A stretch of DNA of 64,000 nucleotides from Sinonovacula constricta (taxonomy: Eukaryota; Mollusca; Bivalvia; Cardiida; Solecurtidae), in assembly GCA_007844125.1 (NCBI GenBank), contig CM017558.1:52201334-52265333 (forward strand), given 5' to 3'. The notes beneath the pieces were generated by a model, which was not told the DNA's origin, did not search any database, and saw only the letters and a program-made list of their open reading frames with translations. Both the position numbers and the translations under genes were made by a program. Of this stretch, positions 1-12,600 are shown one piece after another. Each line of letters starts with the position of its first letter. The stretch's first letter is position 1.

Positions 1-597
1 GATAAAGTATGACTGTGGGGAAGATAAAGTATGACTGGGGGAGATAAAGTATAACTGTGGGCAAGATAAAGTATGACTGGGGGATGATAAAGTATGACTA
101 GGGGGATAATAAAGTATGACTGTGGGAAGATAAAGTATGACGGGGGACTGTGGGGATGATAAAGTATGACTGTGGGGAAGATAAAGTATGACTGTGGGGA
201 AGATAAAGCATGACTGTGGGGATGATAAAGTACGACTGTGGGGAAGTTAAAGTATGACTGTGGGGATGATAAAGTATGACTGTGGGGAAGATAAAGTATG
301 ACTGTGGGGAAGATAAAGTATGACTGTGGGGATGATAAAGTATGATTAGGGAAGATAAAATATGACTGTGGGGAAGATAAAGTACGACTGTGGGGAAGAT
401 AAAGTATGACCGTGGGGAAGATAACGTATGACTATGGGAAGATAAAGTATGACTTTGAAAGATAAAGTATGACTTTGGGAAGATAAAGTATGACTGTGGG
501 AAGATAAAGTATGACTTTGGGAAGATAAAGTATGACTTTGGGAAGATAAAGTATGACTGTGGGGAAGATAAAGTATGACTGTGGGGAAGATAAAGTA
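1..597. repeat. 22-bp minisatellite array, open at the left window edge
   Basis: About 26 tandem copies of a 22-bp unit, consensus GATAAAGTATGACTGTGGGG plus AA or AT. Some units are shortened by one to five bases, for example near 430-530. The array is already running at base 1, so its true length is unknown, and it ends abruptly at about 597. Long open frames on the minus strand, rich in Ser, His, Thr, Leu, Tyr, Phe and Pro, are translations of the repeat. I see no sign of a gene in it. Confidence 0.95.
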
Positions 598-1489
598 TGT
601 GAAGCACAGTGCAGACATTCATTTATCTGACTTGCGAAAACAGCTGAATGCTTAAAATAATTTCTCCACGTCAATCAGGCAATGAAAGCTATATGTTCTG
701 CTGCACGTCAGATAAACTTAGTGTGCATCGTTAAAGCGTTATTCTAAAACGTTGTTGTTGTCGTTGTTGTTTTTCTCACAAATATACTTTTGATTTGTTT
801 GATATATGTGACAGTGTACTTACTTACCAATGCAAATTGCAACTATTTCAAAAAGTTACAATGCTGTTACATGTATTATATGTGCAGTTGTCAATATATG
901 TGAATCGACGTCATGATTATCACTGTGTAAATGTGACTTATGTATACCGTAGGAAACGCGGTCTCAAGTAGATTGCGTTATTTTATATATATCAGGTAAA
1001 TCACACGTAGGGTCATACTGCGTTCTCCTGTAACAAAATATATTGACATCAACAAAAGAAGCCAGAATAAAGAGGGGGCTATTTACCGTCAAAGGCAATG
1101 GCGGAATCATACACACAGTCAGCATGGTATTCTATGCTGACGTCTTTAAGATTAATCCGCACAGCGTGGGTACTATTTGCAGCCTCGAAACGCCATCTGC
1201 AATCCAGATTGCTGCAATAATAAAAGTTTACCATTTTTAAAGTACTTTAAAGTACTTTAACACAATGTCATCAATAAGTTAATACGGCTACTGCTACTGT
1301 GACCGTTGCATCACCTTTTTTTCCAAATTCAACTTAACTGAATGACATATACATGTAGAAGGGTCCACATAGGGAAGGTCTTGGGTGCAAACCTTACAAA
1401 AGTCGTAAAAATGATCACTCTCAATTGAACATAAGTTTTCCAACGTCCAGGACAGGCGTCCCATGCCATGATATTGAGATTGGGATTGG
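598..1489. other. No recognisable feature
   Basis: Unique-looking AT-rich sequence. It contains a short GTT run near 750-770 and a small direct repeat of TAAAGTACTT near 1238-1260. A 65-codon plus-strand frame at 1043-1240 has no recognisable motif. Confidence 0.5.
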
Positions 1490-1580
1490 TATCATGCCTG
1501 GTTGACGGTGCATGTAACACATGAAAGTTTCTGCCCTGACCGGGACTCGGACCACTGCGATGATTGGCTGCTTTTTAACT
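1490..1580 (-). mobile_element. Degenerate tRNA-derived SINE head fragment
   Basis: Read on the minus strand, the segment carries a decayed Pol III B-box-like stretch (plus strand CTGACCGGGACTCGGACC) followed by a head-to-body junction. It resembles the better preserved SINE copies at 14.5, 38.4, 52.9 and 53.3 kb. No target-site duplication can be defined, and the call rests on that resemblance alone. About 275 bases of plain sequence follow to 1855. Confidence 0.3.
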
Positions 1581-1855
1581 CTGCAAAGCACGAATGGATC
1601 AGACTTAGTCAAATAGTGTAGGAAGCTGTCTGCCCTATTAGCTTTCTTATTCTTCATAAACATGTTGTATAACCTTTGCATGAAGTTGTCAGCAAATGAA
1701 CTAAGTATAAAGAATAAACAAATTAAGTGTAAGAGATATTTTGCTTACGATTTAAATAACGAAAATTGTACAAGGAAGACAAGAAATTAAGGAAACATTT
1801 ACTTGGTGTATCCGAACGGGTAGCCGGGACTAGTGAGCTCTTGGGTCGTTTCATT

Positions 1856-3697
1856 CGCTGTCAATACTGTGACTCCACCGGAACAGTCCCCTCGCACTGT
1901 GAAAAGTATATATGTTCGACATGCAGTAAAACTGTAGAATGTGTATATATCTTCGAAGTACGGTAACACTGTGTCAGGTGTGTATATGTTCGTGATAAAA
2001 TAAAACTGTAAAATGTGTATATATCTTCGAAGTACAGTAACACTGTGTCAGGTGTGTATATGTTCGTGATAAAATAAAACTGTAGAATGTGTATATATCT
2101 TCGAAGTACGGTAACACTGTGTCAGGTGTGTATATGTTCGTGATAAAATAAAACTGTAGAATGTGTATATATCTTCGAAGTACGGTAACACTGTGTCAGG
2201 TGTGTATATGTTCGTGATAAAATAAAACTGTAGAATGTGTATATATCTTCGAAGTACAGTAACATTGTGTCAGGTGTGTATATGTTCGTGATAAAATAAA
2301 ACTGTAGAATGTGTATATATCTTCGAAGTATGGTAACACTGTGTCAGGTGTGTATATGTTCGTGATAAAATAAAACTGTAGAATGTGTATATATCTTTGA
2401 AGTACGGTAACACTGTGTCAGGTGTGTATATGTTCGTGATAAAATAAAACTGTAGAATGTGTATATATCTTCGAAGTACAGTAACACTGTGACAGGTGTG
2501 TATAGGTTCGTGCTAAAGTAAAACTGTAGAATGTGTATATATCTTCGAAGTACGGTAACACTGTGACAGGTGTGTATATGTTCGTGATAAAATAAAACTG
2601 TAGAATGTGTATATATCTTCAAAGTACAGTAACACTGTGTCAGGTGTGTATATGTTCGTGATAAAATAAAACTGTAGAATGTATATATATCTTCGAAGTA
2701 CGGTAACACTGTGTCAGGTGTGTATATGTTCGTGATAAAATAAAACTGTAGAATGTGTATATATCTTCGAAGTACGGTAACACTGTGTCAGGTGTGTATA
2801 TATTCGTGATAAAATAAAACTGTAGAATGTGTATATATCTTCGAAGTACGGTAACATTGTGTCAGGTGTGTATATGTTCGTGATAAAATAAAACTGTAGA
2901 ATGTGTATATATCTTCGAAGTACGGTAACATTGTGTCAGGTGTGTATATGTTCGTGATAAAATAAAACTGTAGAATGTGTATATATCTTCGAAGTACGGT
3001 AACACTGTGTCAGGTGTGTATATGTTCGTGATAAAATAAAACTGTAGGTGTATATATCTTCGAAGTACGGTAACACTGTGACAGGTGTGTATATGTTCGT
3101 GCTAAAGTAAAACTGTAGAATGTGTATATATCTTCGAAGTACAGTAACACTGTGTCAGGTGTGTATATGTTCGTGATAAAATAAAACTGTAGAATGTGTA
3201 TATATCTTCGAAGTACAGTAACACTGTGTCAGGTGTGTATATGTTCGTGATAAAATAAAACTGTAGAATGTGTATATATCTTCGAAGTACGGTAACACTG
3301 TGTCAGGTGTGTATATGTTCGTGATAAAATAAAACCGTAGAATGTGTATATATCTTCGAAGTACGGTAACACTGTGACAGGTGTGTATATGTTCGTGATA
3401 AAATAAAATTGTAGAATGTGTATATATCTTCGGAGTACGGTAACACTGTGTAAGGTGTGTATATGTTCGTGATAAAATAAAACTATAGAATGTGTATATA
3501 TCTTCGAAGTACGGTAACACTGTTTCAGGTGTGTATATGTTCGTGATAAAATAAAACTGTAGAATGTGTATATATCTTGAAGTACGGTAACACTGTGACA
3601 GGTGTGTATATGTTCGTGATAAAATAAAACTGTAGGAGGTGTATATATGTTCGAGCCAAAGAAACACTTTTGAAGGTGCATATATGTTCCAGGTACT
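1856..3697. repeat. 74-bp dimeric satellite (two diverged 37-bp monomers)
   Basis: About 22-23 nearly identical tandem copies of a 74-bp unit, with successive GTCAGGTGTG starts at 1973, 2047 and so on. Each unit splits into two 37-bp halves. Half A begins GTCAGGTGTGTATATGTTCG. Half B begins AGAATGTGTATATATCTTCG. Both end in ACTGT. Single-monomer and more diverged units lie at both edges (1856-1972 and 3640-3697). Open frames on either strand arise from the repeat and are not genes. The array is recently homogenised, with only one to three substitutions between most units. Confidence 0.95.
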
Positions 3698-4240
3698 AGG
3701 GATGTCAACTGTTGACCGGATAACCGGATATCGCGCGTTTATCCAAATAGCAATTTACTATCCGCTTAATCTTATAAAATGCCCATAGTTTAAAATAAGT
3801 ATTATCAAATGCCCGTCTTCGCTTAAGTTTGATTTCGACTGCACCATTATGTGTTTAATAACATTGCAGCGCACAATCCCATCTCCCGCACCCGTTTTCA
3901 CGGTTACGTAAACCGAAACCTCGAAGCTACCAAAATGACAATCTGACTTTTGACGAAACGCATGCAGCTGCGGACACGGGATGGTGAGTGGGGATAGTGT
4001 GTGTGTGGGGGGGAGGGGGGGGAAGCTAACAATTACCACATGTGTCAGGTTATTGTTAAGGTAAATTCCTAGTCCTTCTCCAGTTTCCATTGAACACTGC
4101 GATATCTAAAATTTTCTGACCCGACCCCCCGATTTTTTGCTCGACGTTTTTCGAGACTTTCTTAAATCTGTTTAAATTTTTTTGCATAGTGTTACCAAAC
4201 ATACATTAACATCACGAGATGACATTAACCAAACAGACTA
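3698..4240. other. Non-repetitive insert splitting the 37/74-bp satellite
   Basis: Satellite monomers run up to about 3697 and resume at about 4240, with unrelated DNA between. The left edge reads TAGGGATGTCAAC followed by GACCGGATAACCGG, which resembles the ends of some hAT-type transposons. I could not find a matching inverted end on the right. A G-rich run lies at 3998-4022. A 110-codon minus-strand frame at 3758-4090 has no recognisable domain. The most likely reading is an old transposon insertion, but this is inference. Confidence 0.4.
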
Positions 4241-4800
4241 TAATTTCGAAGCACTATGGAAGGTGTATATATGTTCGAGCTACAGTAAAATTGTGGAAGG
4301 TGTATACATGATTGAGCTAGAAAAAGCACGATGGGAGGTGAATATACGTTCTAGATACAGTAAAACTGTGGAAGGTGTATATATGTTCGAGATACAGCAG
4401 CACTGTGGAAAGTGTATATATTTTCGAGCTACAGTTACATTGTAAAAGCTGTCTTTATGTTCGAGCTACAATCACACGTTGGAAGGCGTATATATGTTCG
4501 AACTACAAAAGCACTGTGAAAGGCGTATATATGTTCGAGCTGCAAAAGCACTGTCGAAAGTGTATATACTTCGAGCTACAGTAAGATTGTGGAAAGTGTA
4601 TATATGTTCGAGCTACTATGTTCTAGCAAGGGTACCACTGTTCAAGGTTCATAAATGTTCCTGTCACATTTAAACGATTGAAGGAGTATAAATTATATGT
4701 TCGAGCAAAGGCTACTATGTACGGTGCATAATGGTAGCACTGTGGAGGTGCATAAACGTTTGAGCTACGGTAGCACTGTGGAAGGCGTATACTTAATAGA
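4240..4800. repeat. 37-bp monomeric satellite, diverged
   Basis: About 15 tandem copies of a 37-bp unit, consensus GGAAGGTGTATATATGTTCG followed by AGCTACAGTA and AAACTGT. Successive GGAAGG starts lie at 4248 and 4285. The units differ from each other far more than the 74-bp units to the left do, and they match both halves of that dimer. This is the older, monomeric form of the same satellite. It decays gradually towards 4800. Confidence 0.9.
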
Positions 4801-5252
4801 CCTACAGTGTGGATGACTGCTTTTATATACAATAATAAAAATTGCATAAGATCGGCTAATCTTATTATAAAATAACTAAAACTTAAAATGTTAAGGTAAA
4901 TCAACACTTTATTTACCAATAACCAATCAGATTCTCATTGTTGTCAATAGTCTTTACGGTGTCGTTGCCTTACAAGAAACAAGGTCTCATGTTTATTGAA
5001 AGATTTACACAGAAGGTCAGTAGAACTTCATGCATTGGAAGGTATGTTTGAGTTCTAGCTAAGATGGCATTATATCAATTCATTAATCAACATTGACGGA
5101 TTAAGCGATTTGAAAATATGTTGTTTTACAACTTACTTTTAATTGTTTGGCATTGAATTAAGTGCAAAAATAGTTATCCGTATAAGAAAATACACAGAAA
5201 GATGTTATTTTCAGTTAACGTATATGTACAAAAATAAAATGATAACACTAAC
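4801..5252. other. No recognisable feature
   Basis: AT-rich sequence with no repeat structure, RNA gene or coding signal that I can see. Confidence 0.5.
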
Positions 5253-5548
5253 CATAGTCAATGAAAAGCGTAACAAGGCACCAAACAGCAATCCCTGACC
5301 ATGTTCGCCTTTGTCGGCAGACACCAGCAGTGATCGGTCCATCCCGGTTATATTCGTTGATTTCCGCATCTGTCCGATCAAGTTCGGCGTGAATCGGAGT
5401 ATTTCGTTGGTTTGATATTCTGCGTCCATTCATTATTGATGGAGATTGGCTGCAACGACAAGAGATACTGTCTCTGATTTTAACTGTAAAAGGCATTTCA
5501 GAAAAATCGATCTGAGAAGGATCTGAAACTTGATTTGAAATGATTCCT
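5253..5548 (-). CDS. Candidate internal exon of an unknown gene
   Basis: A 296-bp open segment on the minus strand is bounded by a plausible acceptor (CACACTCTCAG) and donor (CTATG|GTTAGTG), with entry phase 2 and exit phase 1. It encodes about 98 residues. The first part is polar, rich in Ser, Asn, Asp, Gln and Arg, and the C-terminal end (WSGIAVWCLVTLFIDYG) could start a membrane segment. I do not recognise the family. No partner exon was found nearby. It could be a chance open frame. Confidence 0.3.
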
Positions 5549-5667
5549 CTGAGAGTGTGTGGATACTTAATAATAAAAAATGTAGATATGTTCAATAATT
5601 AGATTCAAATCAGAAACGTGCCAAGACAAATACGTTCACTCATGGTGCATTATTATGTGCAGGATTG

Positions 5668-5716
5668 TGTTGTTGTTGTTGTTGTTACTGTTGTTGCTGT
5701 TGCTGTTGTTGTTTTG
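5668..5716. repeat. GTT-type microsatellite
   Basis: Imperfect run of TTG/GTT triplets with interspersed CTG. Translations of it give poly-Cys artefacts. Similar GTT runs form the tails of SINEs elsewhere in the window (13.5 and 53.3 kb), but no SINE body is visible here. Confidence 0.85.
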
Positions 5717-5720
5717 TCTT

Positions 5721-7904
5721 TTGGACACTCAATAAATTTTTAAGTAAGACTTCTTGTCAAAATGAATTAGAAAGAAAATATATTCTAGTGAATCACAGAA
5801 CCCTGTTATCTTTCTTATTTTACCATAAAGCCCACACATGCAGTACTGTTGTGGTTAATTTTTTGTAAGTTGGGTTTATCAAAAGCTGTTGTATCTTAGT
5901 AATTACAGCGACTGTAACCTATGCATGTTTTTTTCTGTCATAATGCTCGTTTCCACGTGAGTGTAAATTTCAGTAGCATGAACATATACAAGTGCTTTTT
6001 AAAAAATAATTAAACCGAACATTTTAACTGTTGTCAGTTATGATAATAACAATCAATAATTATAATATTTAAGATGATAATGTGAGATGGCATCTCATTT
6101 GTATTTATAAAGAATGGCGAATATTTGGTTAACCACCTCTGAAGTTAGGCTTCAGCAAAAAAAAACATATGACAGAACTAGCACGAGGGCTGAGAGTGGA
6201 TTCGAAGAAATCGTCAAACATCTTTAAACACGGGAATACAGTCTACCTTTAAAGAAATGTCATCAACACAAGCGTAAATTAAATCAATACTCGGGGAGGA
6301 TGTTTTAATTCCGGCATTCACGACATGTCCGATTTTAATCTTACAAGTTAAAGGAAAGCATCGCTGTAAGAAAGTAGCAGACGATCTTTCAGACATAGTT
6401 TCCATAGTAACCCGACGGCAACAAGATTTTTTAACGACAATTCCTTTGTCGATAACAAACAAGTAAGACCTCATTTAAAAGTCGTAAAATGCCAGAAGAT
6501 ATGTAAACAGACAGCTTTATATGTCTGTTTTTACTTAAGAAAGCTGTGGGATGCATGTTTTCATCATAAAATGGTGTACATGGAGTCGCTTGAACACCAT
6601 TTAAGACAAAGTGTTACACAACACACGTGACCATAAACATTTGTACAGACATTGTACACTCTTTTAAGTTAAGCAATACGTGAAAAGAGATTTGATTTCA
6701 TAACATAATTAAATACGCAATAAAATTTGAATAAAATTGTATAACTTACGGTTTGTTTTTAAACATTAATGACAGCTAGATGTTATGATAACAGAAAAAG
6801 GCTTGAAAACATGATATTTTCCAGGCTGAAGCAGAAGTTTAAATGTAACTAAGTAGACTAATATTAAATAAAATCATAAACGTTTAAATTATGAAAAGAC
6901 ATTGTACACGCTGTTGTGGTTTTGGTACATGTTTATCCAGTATTTGTGGACATTTTTAAAGAATTTATGGTATAGAGTATGGTATAGAGTATTATTTTCC
7001 CCTAATTTCTGGTAGTTTTTAAATAGGAAAAACACGTGTTTTGCAAATGTGTTTTGCAAAGTAATTGATAACAATGAATTAGGTTACCACGAAAATCTAA
7101 GTCGTGCACCCTTTGTCATTTCTTTACATTAGTTTAACCGAACATTAATAGTTGTTAAGTGATTGATTCTTTACTTTACAATGTTTGCCTTTTCGATCGA
7201 CAAATTCAACAATGAACGCAATAAAACGCTTCCCGCTTATCCTATCTTTAAGAGTCTGTGGAGTCTTGAAAATATATTATTTTGTGTAACGTTTCTAATA
7301 ACATAGATGACTCTCTGTCGAATACAAAGTAGGCTGTAACACTTCAGTCGGAATCATTACTTTTTATTCATGACGTCATTTCTTTGTTATGTCTTAAGTA
7401 GCAGTTTTGTCTTGAATACAATACAATACAATGCACTAAAATAAAATACTACACATTTTATTGCATTAAGCAATTCATGGCTTACAACATAACAACACTA
7501 ATAATATATATAAAAATTACAAAAATCTCTATTACAATTGTAACATTATAATCAAAGTGTACAATTATATTTTTCTTTCTTCTTAATGTATAATAAGAAA
7601 TTATACAGTTATTTACTTACAAACAATTGGATATATATCTTTAATTTACTAAATCTTTCATTATAAACACACTTAAAACAAACTATATTCTTCTAAGGTT
7701 GGCAAAATATAAATGTTTTGCTACATTTATTATCACTTTCTTATATTTTAGATTCATTAATAAGCTTCTTTTCATTGTTTGTATTCTAGTATACCATCAG
7801 AAAGTCTGACATTAGAGTTCTTGGAACCGGTTTAAGCACGCCAGTGGCTTCATGTGCAGGCAGTTATTGTTGAGGTGACCTGGTATAATATTATGGAAGG
7901 AGAT
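5721..7904. other. No recognisable feature
   Basis: About 2.2 kb of AT-rich DNA. Short open frames, for example at 6214-6474 and 6889-7074 on the minus strand, have no motif and no convincing splice context. An ACAAT-rich stretch lies near 7418-7432. Confidence 0.5.
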
Positions 7905-8265
7905 ATCCGCCAATATTCTAATTACTATTTCTAACTTTCAATATTCGGATTTGTCACTTCAAATGTCAATTTGTAAATTGCAACACATCGCATGCTAAAT
8001 ACCGCTATCTATTTACATCCTAACTTTTATATATCACATGAAAATGTTCACATGTCAACATTACATTTGAACAATTTCACATTTCCCGCATATATAATTT
8101 ACAAGTTACAAATCGCGGGGCGAAAATCACGATTACATTTTACGTTTCTAGAATCTAATTTACAAGTTACTAATCTAGAGGCGCAAATCACTAATGTAAA
8201 ATGTACGCCGCATAACACCAGTTCAACATCAGGACGCAAGGGGGCGCTTCTAACACGGGAATGTC
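7905..8265. repeat. Inverted partner 1 of a dispersed AAATTTGTAACTTG-rich element
   Basis: Contains repeated motifs of the type TTTACAAGTTACAAATC and AATTTGTAAATTGCAA, followed by AGGACGCAAGGGGGCGCTTC. The region 9385-9670 carries the same motif set on the opposite strand. The 111-codon plus-strand and 73-codon minus-strand frames across it overlap the repeat and look spurious. The element is probably a decayed nonautonomous transposon, but I cannot place its ends. Confidence 0.4.
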
Positions 8266-8639
8266 TATCTGTAAATAGAATGTATTGCTTAAACTTGCCC
8301 GCGTTCGTGTGTACTTTCAAGTTGTGAGTTTCTTACCGACAGAATCAGACACATGTATTATTTATTTGTGCTATACAATTTTAGGGATATTATTCTGTAC
8401 TTAACTGCTGATCATGATATGACTACGTATATATAGGCCTATGTATGTGATTATAGAAGATCCAGTGATAATTCAGTGTTAGTGGCACATTAGGAAAAAT
8501 GCGTGATACATGCATTTATAATCATTCTTGACATGTACTCTAGACATGCACCAATAAAAGTTGGTCCATATTTACGTGTCTCTACCTTTTCCTCAAACTG
8601 TATGAATCGGTTCAAATGTTGTTCGTATATTTTTATCTC

Positions 8640-8835
8640 TCAGGTCTGACAGCCCCTACACCCCGCCCCCACCCCATTCAACCTCTATGGCCCCACCCTC
8701 TTTCATTTAACTGCATATATCCTGATCGAAGTGATCCGAGCTGGCAAAATTCCTTTAACGGTACACAGTATTGAGTTCGAACCCAAGACCTCCTCCGTAA
8801 TCAGGTGCTCTACCACCTGGCCTACATTGGCAGAG
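8640..8835 (-). mobile_element. tRNA-like SINE head, minus strand
   Basis: The minus strand reads GGCCAGGTGGTAGAGCACCT, an A-box and D-arm-like block. It is followed by GGTCTTGGGTTCGAACTC, a B-box and T-arm-like block, about 30 bases later. The arms do not pair well enough for a functional tRNA, so I read it as a SINE head or tRNA pseudogene. A C-rich stretch lies at 8650-8695. Confidence 0.55.
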
Positions 8836-8894
8836 AGCTTTTAACCTTCCTTACTTTTAGCCAGGTATCAACTGGACAGAACCACCAGAACTTA

Positions 8895-9050
8895 GCACGT
8901 TCCTGCTCCACATGGTGTTCTGATGAATTAATTCTGACGCCACTAAAAAAAGGCTGTAAAAATCCCATTATCGATGGCGGGGATCGAATCCAGGACCTCC
9001 TGCTCTTGAGGTAGGTGCTCTAGCAGCTAAGCTACATGGGCACCTACCTC
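8895..9050 (-). mobile_element. Second tRNA-like SINE head, minus strand
   Basis: The minus strand shows GTAGCTTAGCTGCTAGAGCA (A-box region). An anticodon-arm-like loop with CAA in the anticodon position follows, then CTGGATTCGATCCCC (B-box region). The T-stem is badly mismatched, which argues against a working tRNA. It lies about 220 bases from the previous head in the same orientation, so the two may be one dimeric SINE or two insertions. Confidence 0.55.
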
Positions 9051-9384
9051 TGGGGAAAGCATTCTCACTACATCACGTACTCCTGTTGATGTAATTCAAT
9101 TCCAATGCATTGTAAACAAATCCGAATGTGAATGAGAGAGTATGTTCTTCTGGAAACGTCCGATATGTATATTAAATTGGATTGAATGTTCTTTTAAGAA
9201 AAGACTTATATGGTAAAATTACTTGCAGAATTTTAATATATACATTAATAACTACTTTTGGCAAAAGATAACGCGTTCAATTTGACGCCAAATAACGTTG
9301 GCTGTTTTCTATTGTATCTCCCTTGAAGAATCATTTATGATTCCGTTCTATTTTTAACTCATGGTATTCCGTTATATTTTTAGA

Positions 9385-9670
9385 ATAGTGACGTCTATAT
9401 TTATGTGGTATCGCCACCTAGCGTCTGAATGATGCCAATTCTTAACTTGTATATTAGTAATTTGTGACTTGAGAATTGTGACTTTGAGATTTGTAACTTG
9501 TAAATTTTAAGCGAACATAACATTTGTGACTTGAGAAATGTGACTTGAGATTTGTAATTTCCAAATTGTATACGAGAAATGTGGATTAGATACATGTAAA
9601 AACGAACGTGTTTGTGCCAACAAATAGCAAATTCCAGCATATGCAGTGTTGCAATTTGCAAATTAGAAAT
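9385..9670. repeat. Inverted partner 2 of the AAATTTGTAACTTG-rich element
   Basis: Repeated TTGTGACTTGAGA and TTTGTAACTTGTAAATT motifs follow TCGCCACCTAGCGTCTGAATG. These mirror, on the other strand, the motifs at 7905-8265 (GCGCCCCCTTGCGTCCTGATG when read in reverse). The similarity is imperfect and comes from reading by eye. Confidence 0.4.
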
Positions 9671-9671
9671 T

Positions 9672-12600
9672 GAATATATCCACTTCCATATAATATCCCG
9701 TCACCCTCATTTTAATGTTTTTTTTTCAATTTTGCATTCTAAAACTTTGGCCAGTCCTTCTTCATGCAGCCTATGCATATTCGCCGGAGTAAATAGAGAA
9801 TACACATCATTTTGCCAAAAGCTACGTCACTACAAAGGAAGCTACAAGTACATGTACTGAACGTTAAAGGCATACATATAGACAAACATAAAAAAAGAAT
9901 GTTGTAACACGCGGGCAAGCATGGTTTATGCATAAATTACAAGAAGTCTTGCTCGTTACACCGCCTTAGTTACTGTTGTTACGTACTCAAGCTACCTTTC
10001 AGCAAAAATGCTTAATTGCAAACTATCCCTTTCAACCATTGACTGGAACAGCTATTGATTGAAAAAATAGCTCAATAATAAATTATAAGTTTTCCTTTCT
10101 TATATATGTTTATGTAAACCAGTATCTGCAAGTTTCTATTCGTATTCAACACCGTTTGTAATTAACACAATGGAGGTTGCATTTAGGATTTTCCATCACT
10201 CTATTCTGAGAACTGATCGACAATAGCTCTCTTTCAGAGGTTAGTGACCTGCGATTTCTGATTTTTAATCAGCTTGAAGAAGCGATCCATCAAGCAATCA
10301 ACTACTTAAATACAGATTTTCTTTGTTTTATATATTTTTATGGGGAAGACAGAGTTAAATGTAAAAATAATACCATACTTTTAAACTGTGGTATCTAAAC
10401 TGTACACAAAACACCCGTACTGGAAAGGACACCTCATCACAAGTGAAAAGTGAAAGTTACTCCAAATAATTAAATTGACACTATTCAAACTTCTCCAAAT
10501 GCATATTGCTGAAATGTTGAAGTGGGCTAACATACTTTAGCGCCATATTTATTGTCTGGTCACCCGTATACAAAAAGTAGTATATAACCATCTATAAGAT
10601 GTGTAGATTAGTTAAAAGATATTTATTGTCCAACCGAATATTAAACCAAACTATACAACGTACAGCACTAGTTACTGATACACGCTGACAATAGTTATTC
10701 TATTGTTTGTTTAGCTAATGGATTGCTGACGTAGCGAGGGGCCTGAAGGTATAGAAGAATTCAGCCAATAGCTGAGTTCAAATCTGTATGTACATTATTG
10801 AAAAGGGGATATTTGACTCGTCACTTCGTTTTAGACAAATTCAGAACATACACACGCACACCATGTAAATGAAGGCGTGTTCCTACAACAATAAAATGTT
10901 AAAAAAATGATAGTCTATTATGTCTTTCATTTGACAAACGTCGCAGGTGAATGTATGCTGGAAGACTCCAAACATTTAATTTTTGTCCTAATCGTTACTC
11001 GAACGGTTTACTCGAACCCTAGCTGTAAAGTCAGAGAATTTTCGAAGTCGGCGAATCAAATTTTACATTATCATCATGTCACAAACAACTTTACCCAAAA
11101 ATTATTGACATGTCTTCTTTTGCTTCTTCAATAAGCACCCACTTTTGTCAACGATTGTAAATTATATTAAACAACTTTTAAAATAATTACAGATCAGCAT
11201 TATTATAACACCAGTGAGACTTTTGTATTGTAAGACATAAACTAGTAAGCGTGAATAAAAGTTTTTTCCTCCTGCGGCTGAAATCTGGTACACATGTGAA
11301 CTACGATGATAGATATTAAATATGCTATAAGTACAGGTATAGTTACATCATAACAGACAGCAAACCAAGTCAGGACATTTAATAGCCCATATACTTTGTG
11401 AAGCGATTTAGAATCTCGATAATAAAAAAATAATAATAGCCAACAATCTTCTTACTAACTTTCCATAATGTGACATAATGGCCTTACAATGGGGTTGGGT
11501 AAATTGCCATTGTATTACCATTTAGATAATAAATATGTACCGTTGTTTCGTATTTATTGCACTTTAATCATAACAATTTGTATGTTTCTAGTTACATCAG
11601 CGTTGCCTATAAACAAGCAACCCTTAACATACTATAGACTTTCACTTCTCTAAAGTACATGTCATTCTTAATAATGATCTCCTAACAACTATATATATAA
11701 CGGTATGTAGACATATTGCTACAGACAGGTAGACAGTGCAGATCCTGCACAGACAGATTCCCGTGAGTATGGCTGACAAACCTGGTAATACACATTGCAA
11801 CCTCGTGATTATTTAGCGCCAAGCAGGTTCAGTTTTAAATCGTGTACCCCGTATTAAAGAATCACAATAGTCAGGAATGATCCAACTGTCAATATTTATA
11901 TACATGGATATTGTTTACGAGAACAATACTACTAATTCTTCCTTCTAATGTTATGCGAAATGACTCGTACTTGTCGATATGTTGCCAACACAAACGTTAT
12001 ACAACCAGAAACAGAAATTGCCGCCAGCGGAAAACAGAATAATTCGTTCGATACTTGCAGTATCGGATTATTAACATTTTCCTGTAATCGAAAACATTTT
12101 ATTCGTTTTTAAATATTTTGCGGGAAATTAAAACAAATTATTACTGCATGGGATAAATTGATGCAGAAATGTTCACTCATAAGGATAAAGTCAGATGATT
12201 TTGTCTTAAACGGATGTGAATGTAGTTTTGCCGAACTTTTGCTTTTGTCGTTATGATTGTTGTTTACGATAAAGGAACTGTTTGTAATCAACGCGTCAAT
12301 ATTTAAATCAATCAATATAGCATAATTATTTTAAACGTTTTTATTCATCAAGCCTAAAAAGTGAAAACGACACAGCATACATTGTGTCTAAACAATGTTT
12401 TCTGGCAGGGAAAGACCAGTGATTAATTTTAAACATTCAAATCTGAACGTATTACGATCAGATCTAATGTTGTCTTGTTATGTATACATACGAAATATGA
12501 AACACAGATAAGTCACATACCATTTTGACTAAATATCTAAATACACAAATTATTGTGCCTTACCTTAGTTAAGAACAAACATTGTCCTTCAAGTATTCTC

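Noticed and set aside
1..597. CRISPR array or regulated repeat cluster
   Set aside because: Units are contiguous 22-mers without spacers, in eukaryotic DNA; this is a minisatellite.
8975..9047. Functional tRNA-Leu(CAA) gene on the minus strand
   Set aside because: The D-arm and anticodon loop look right, but the T-stem and acceptor stem do not pair, and it is joined to a SINE-like body.
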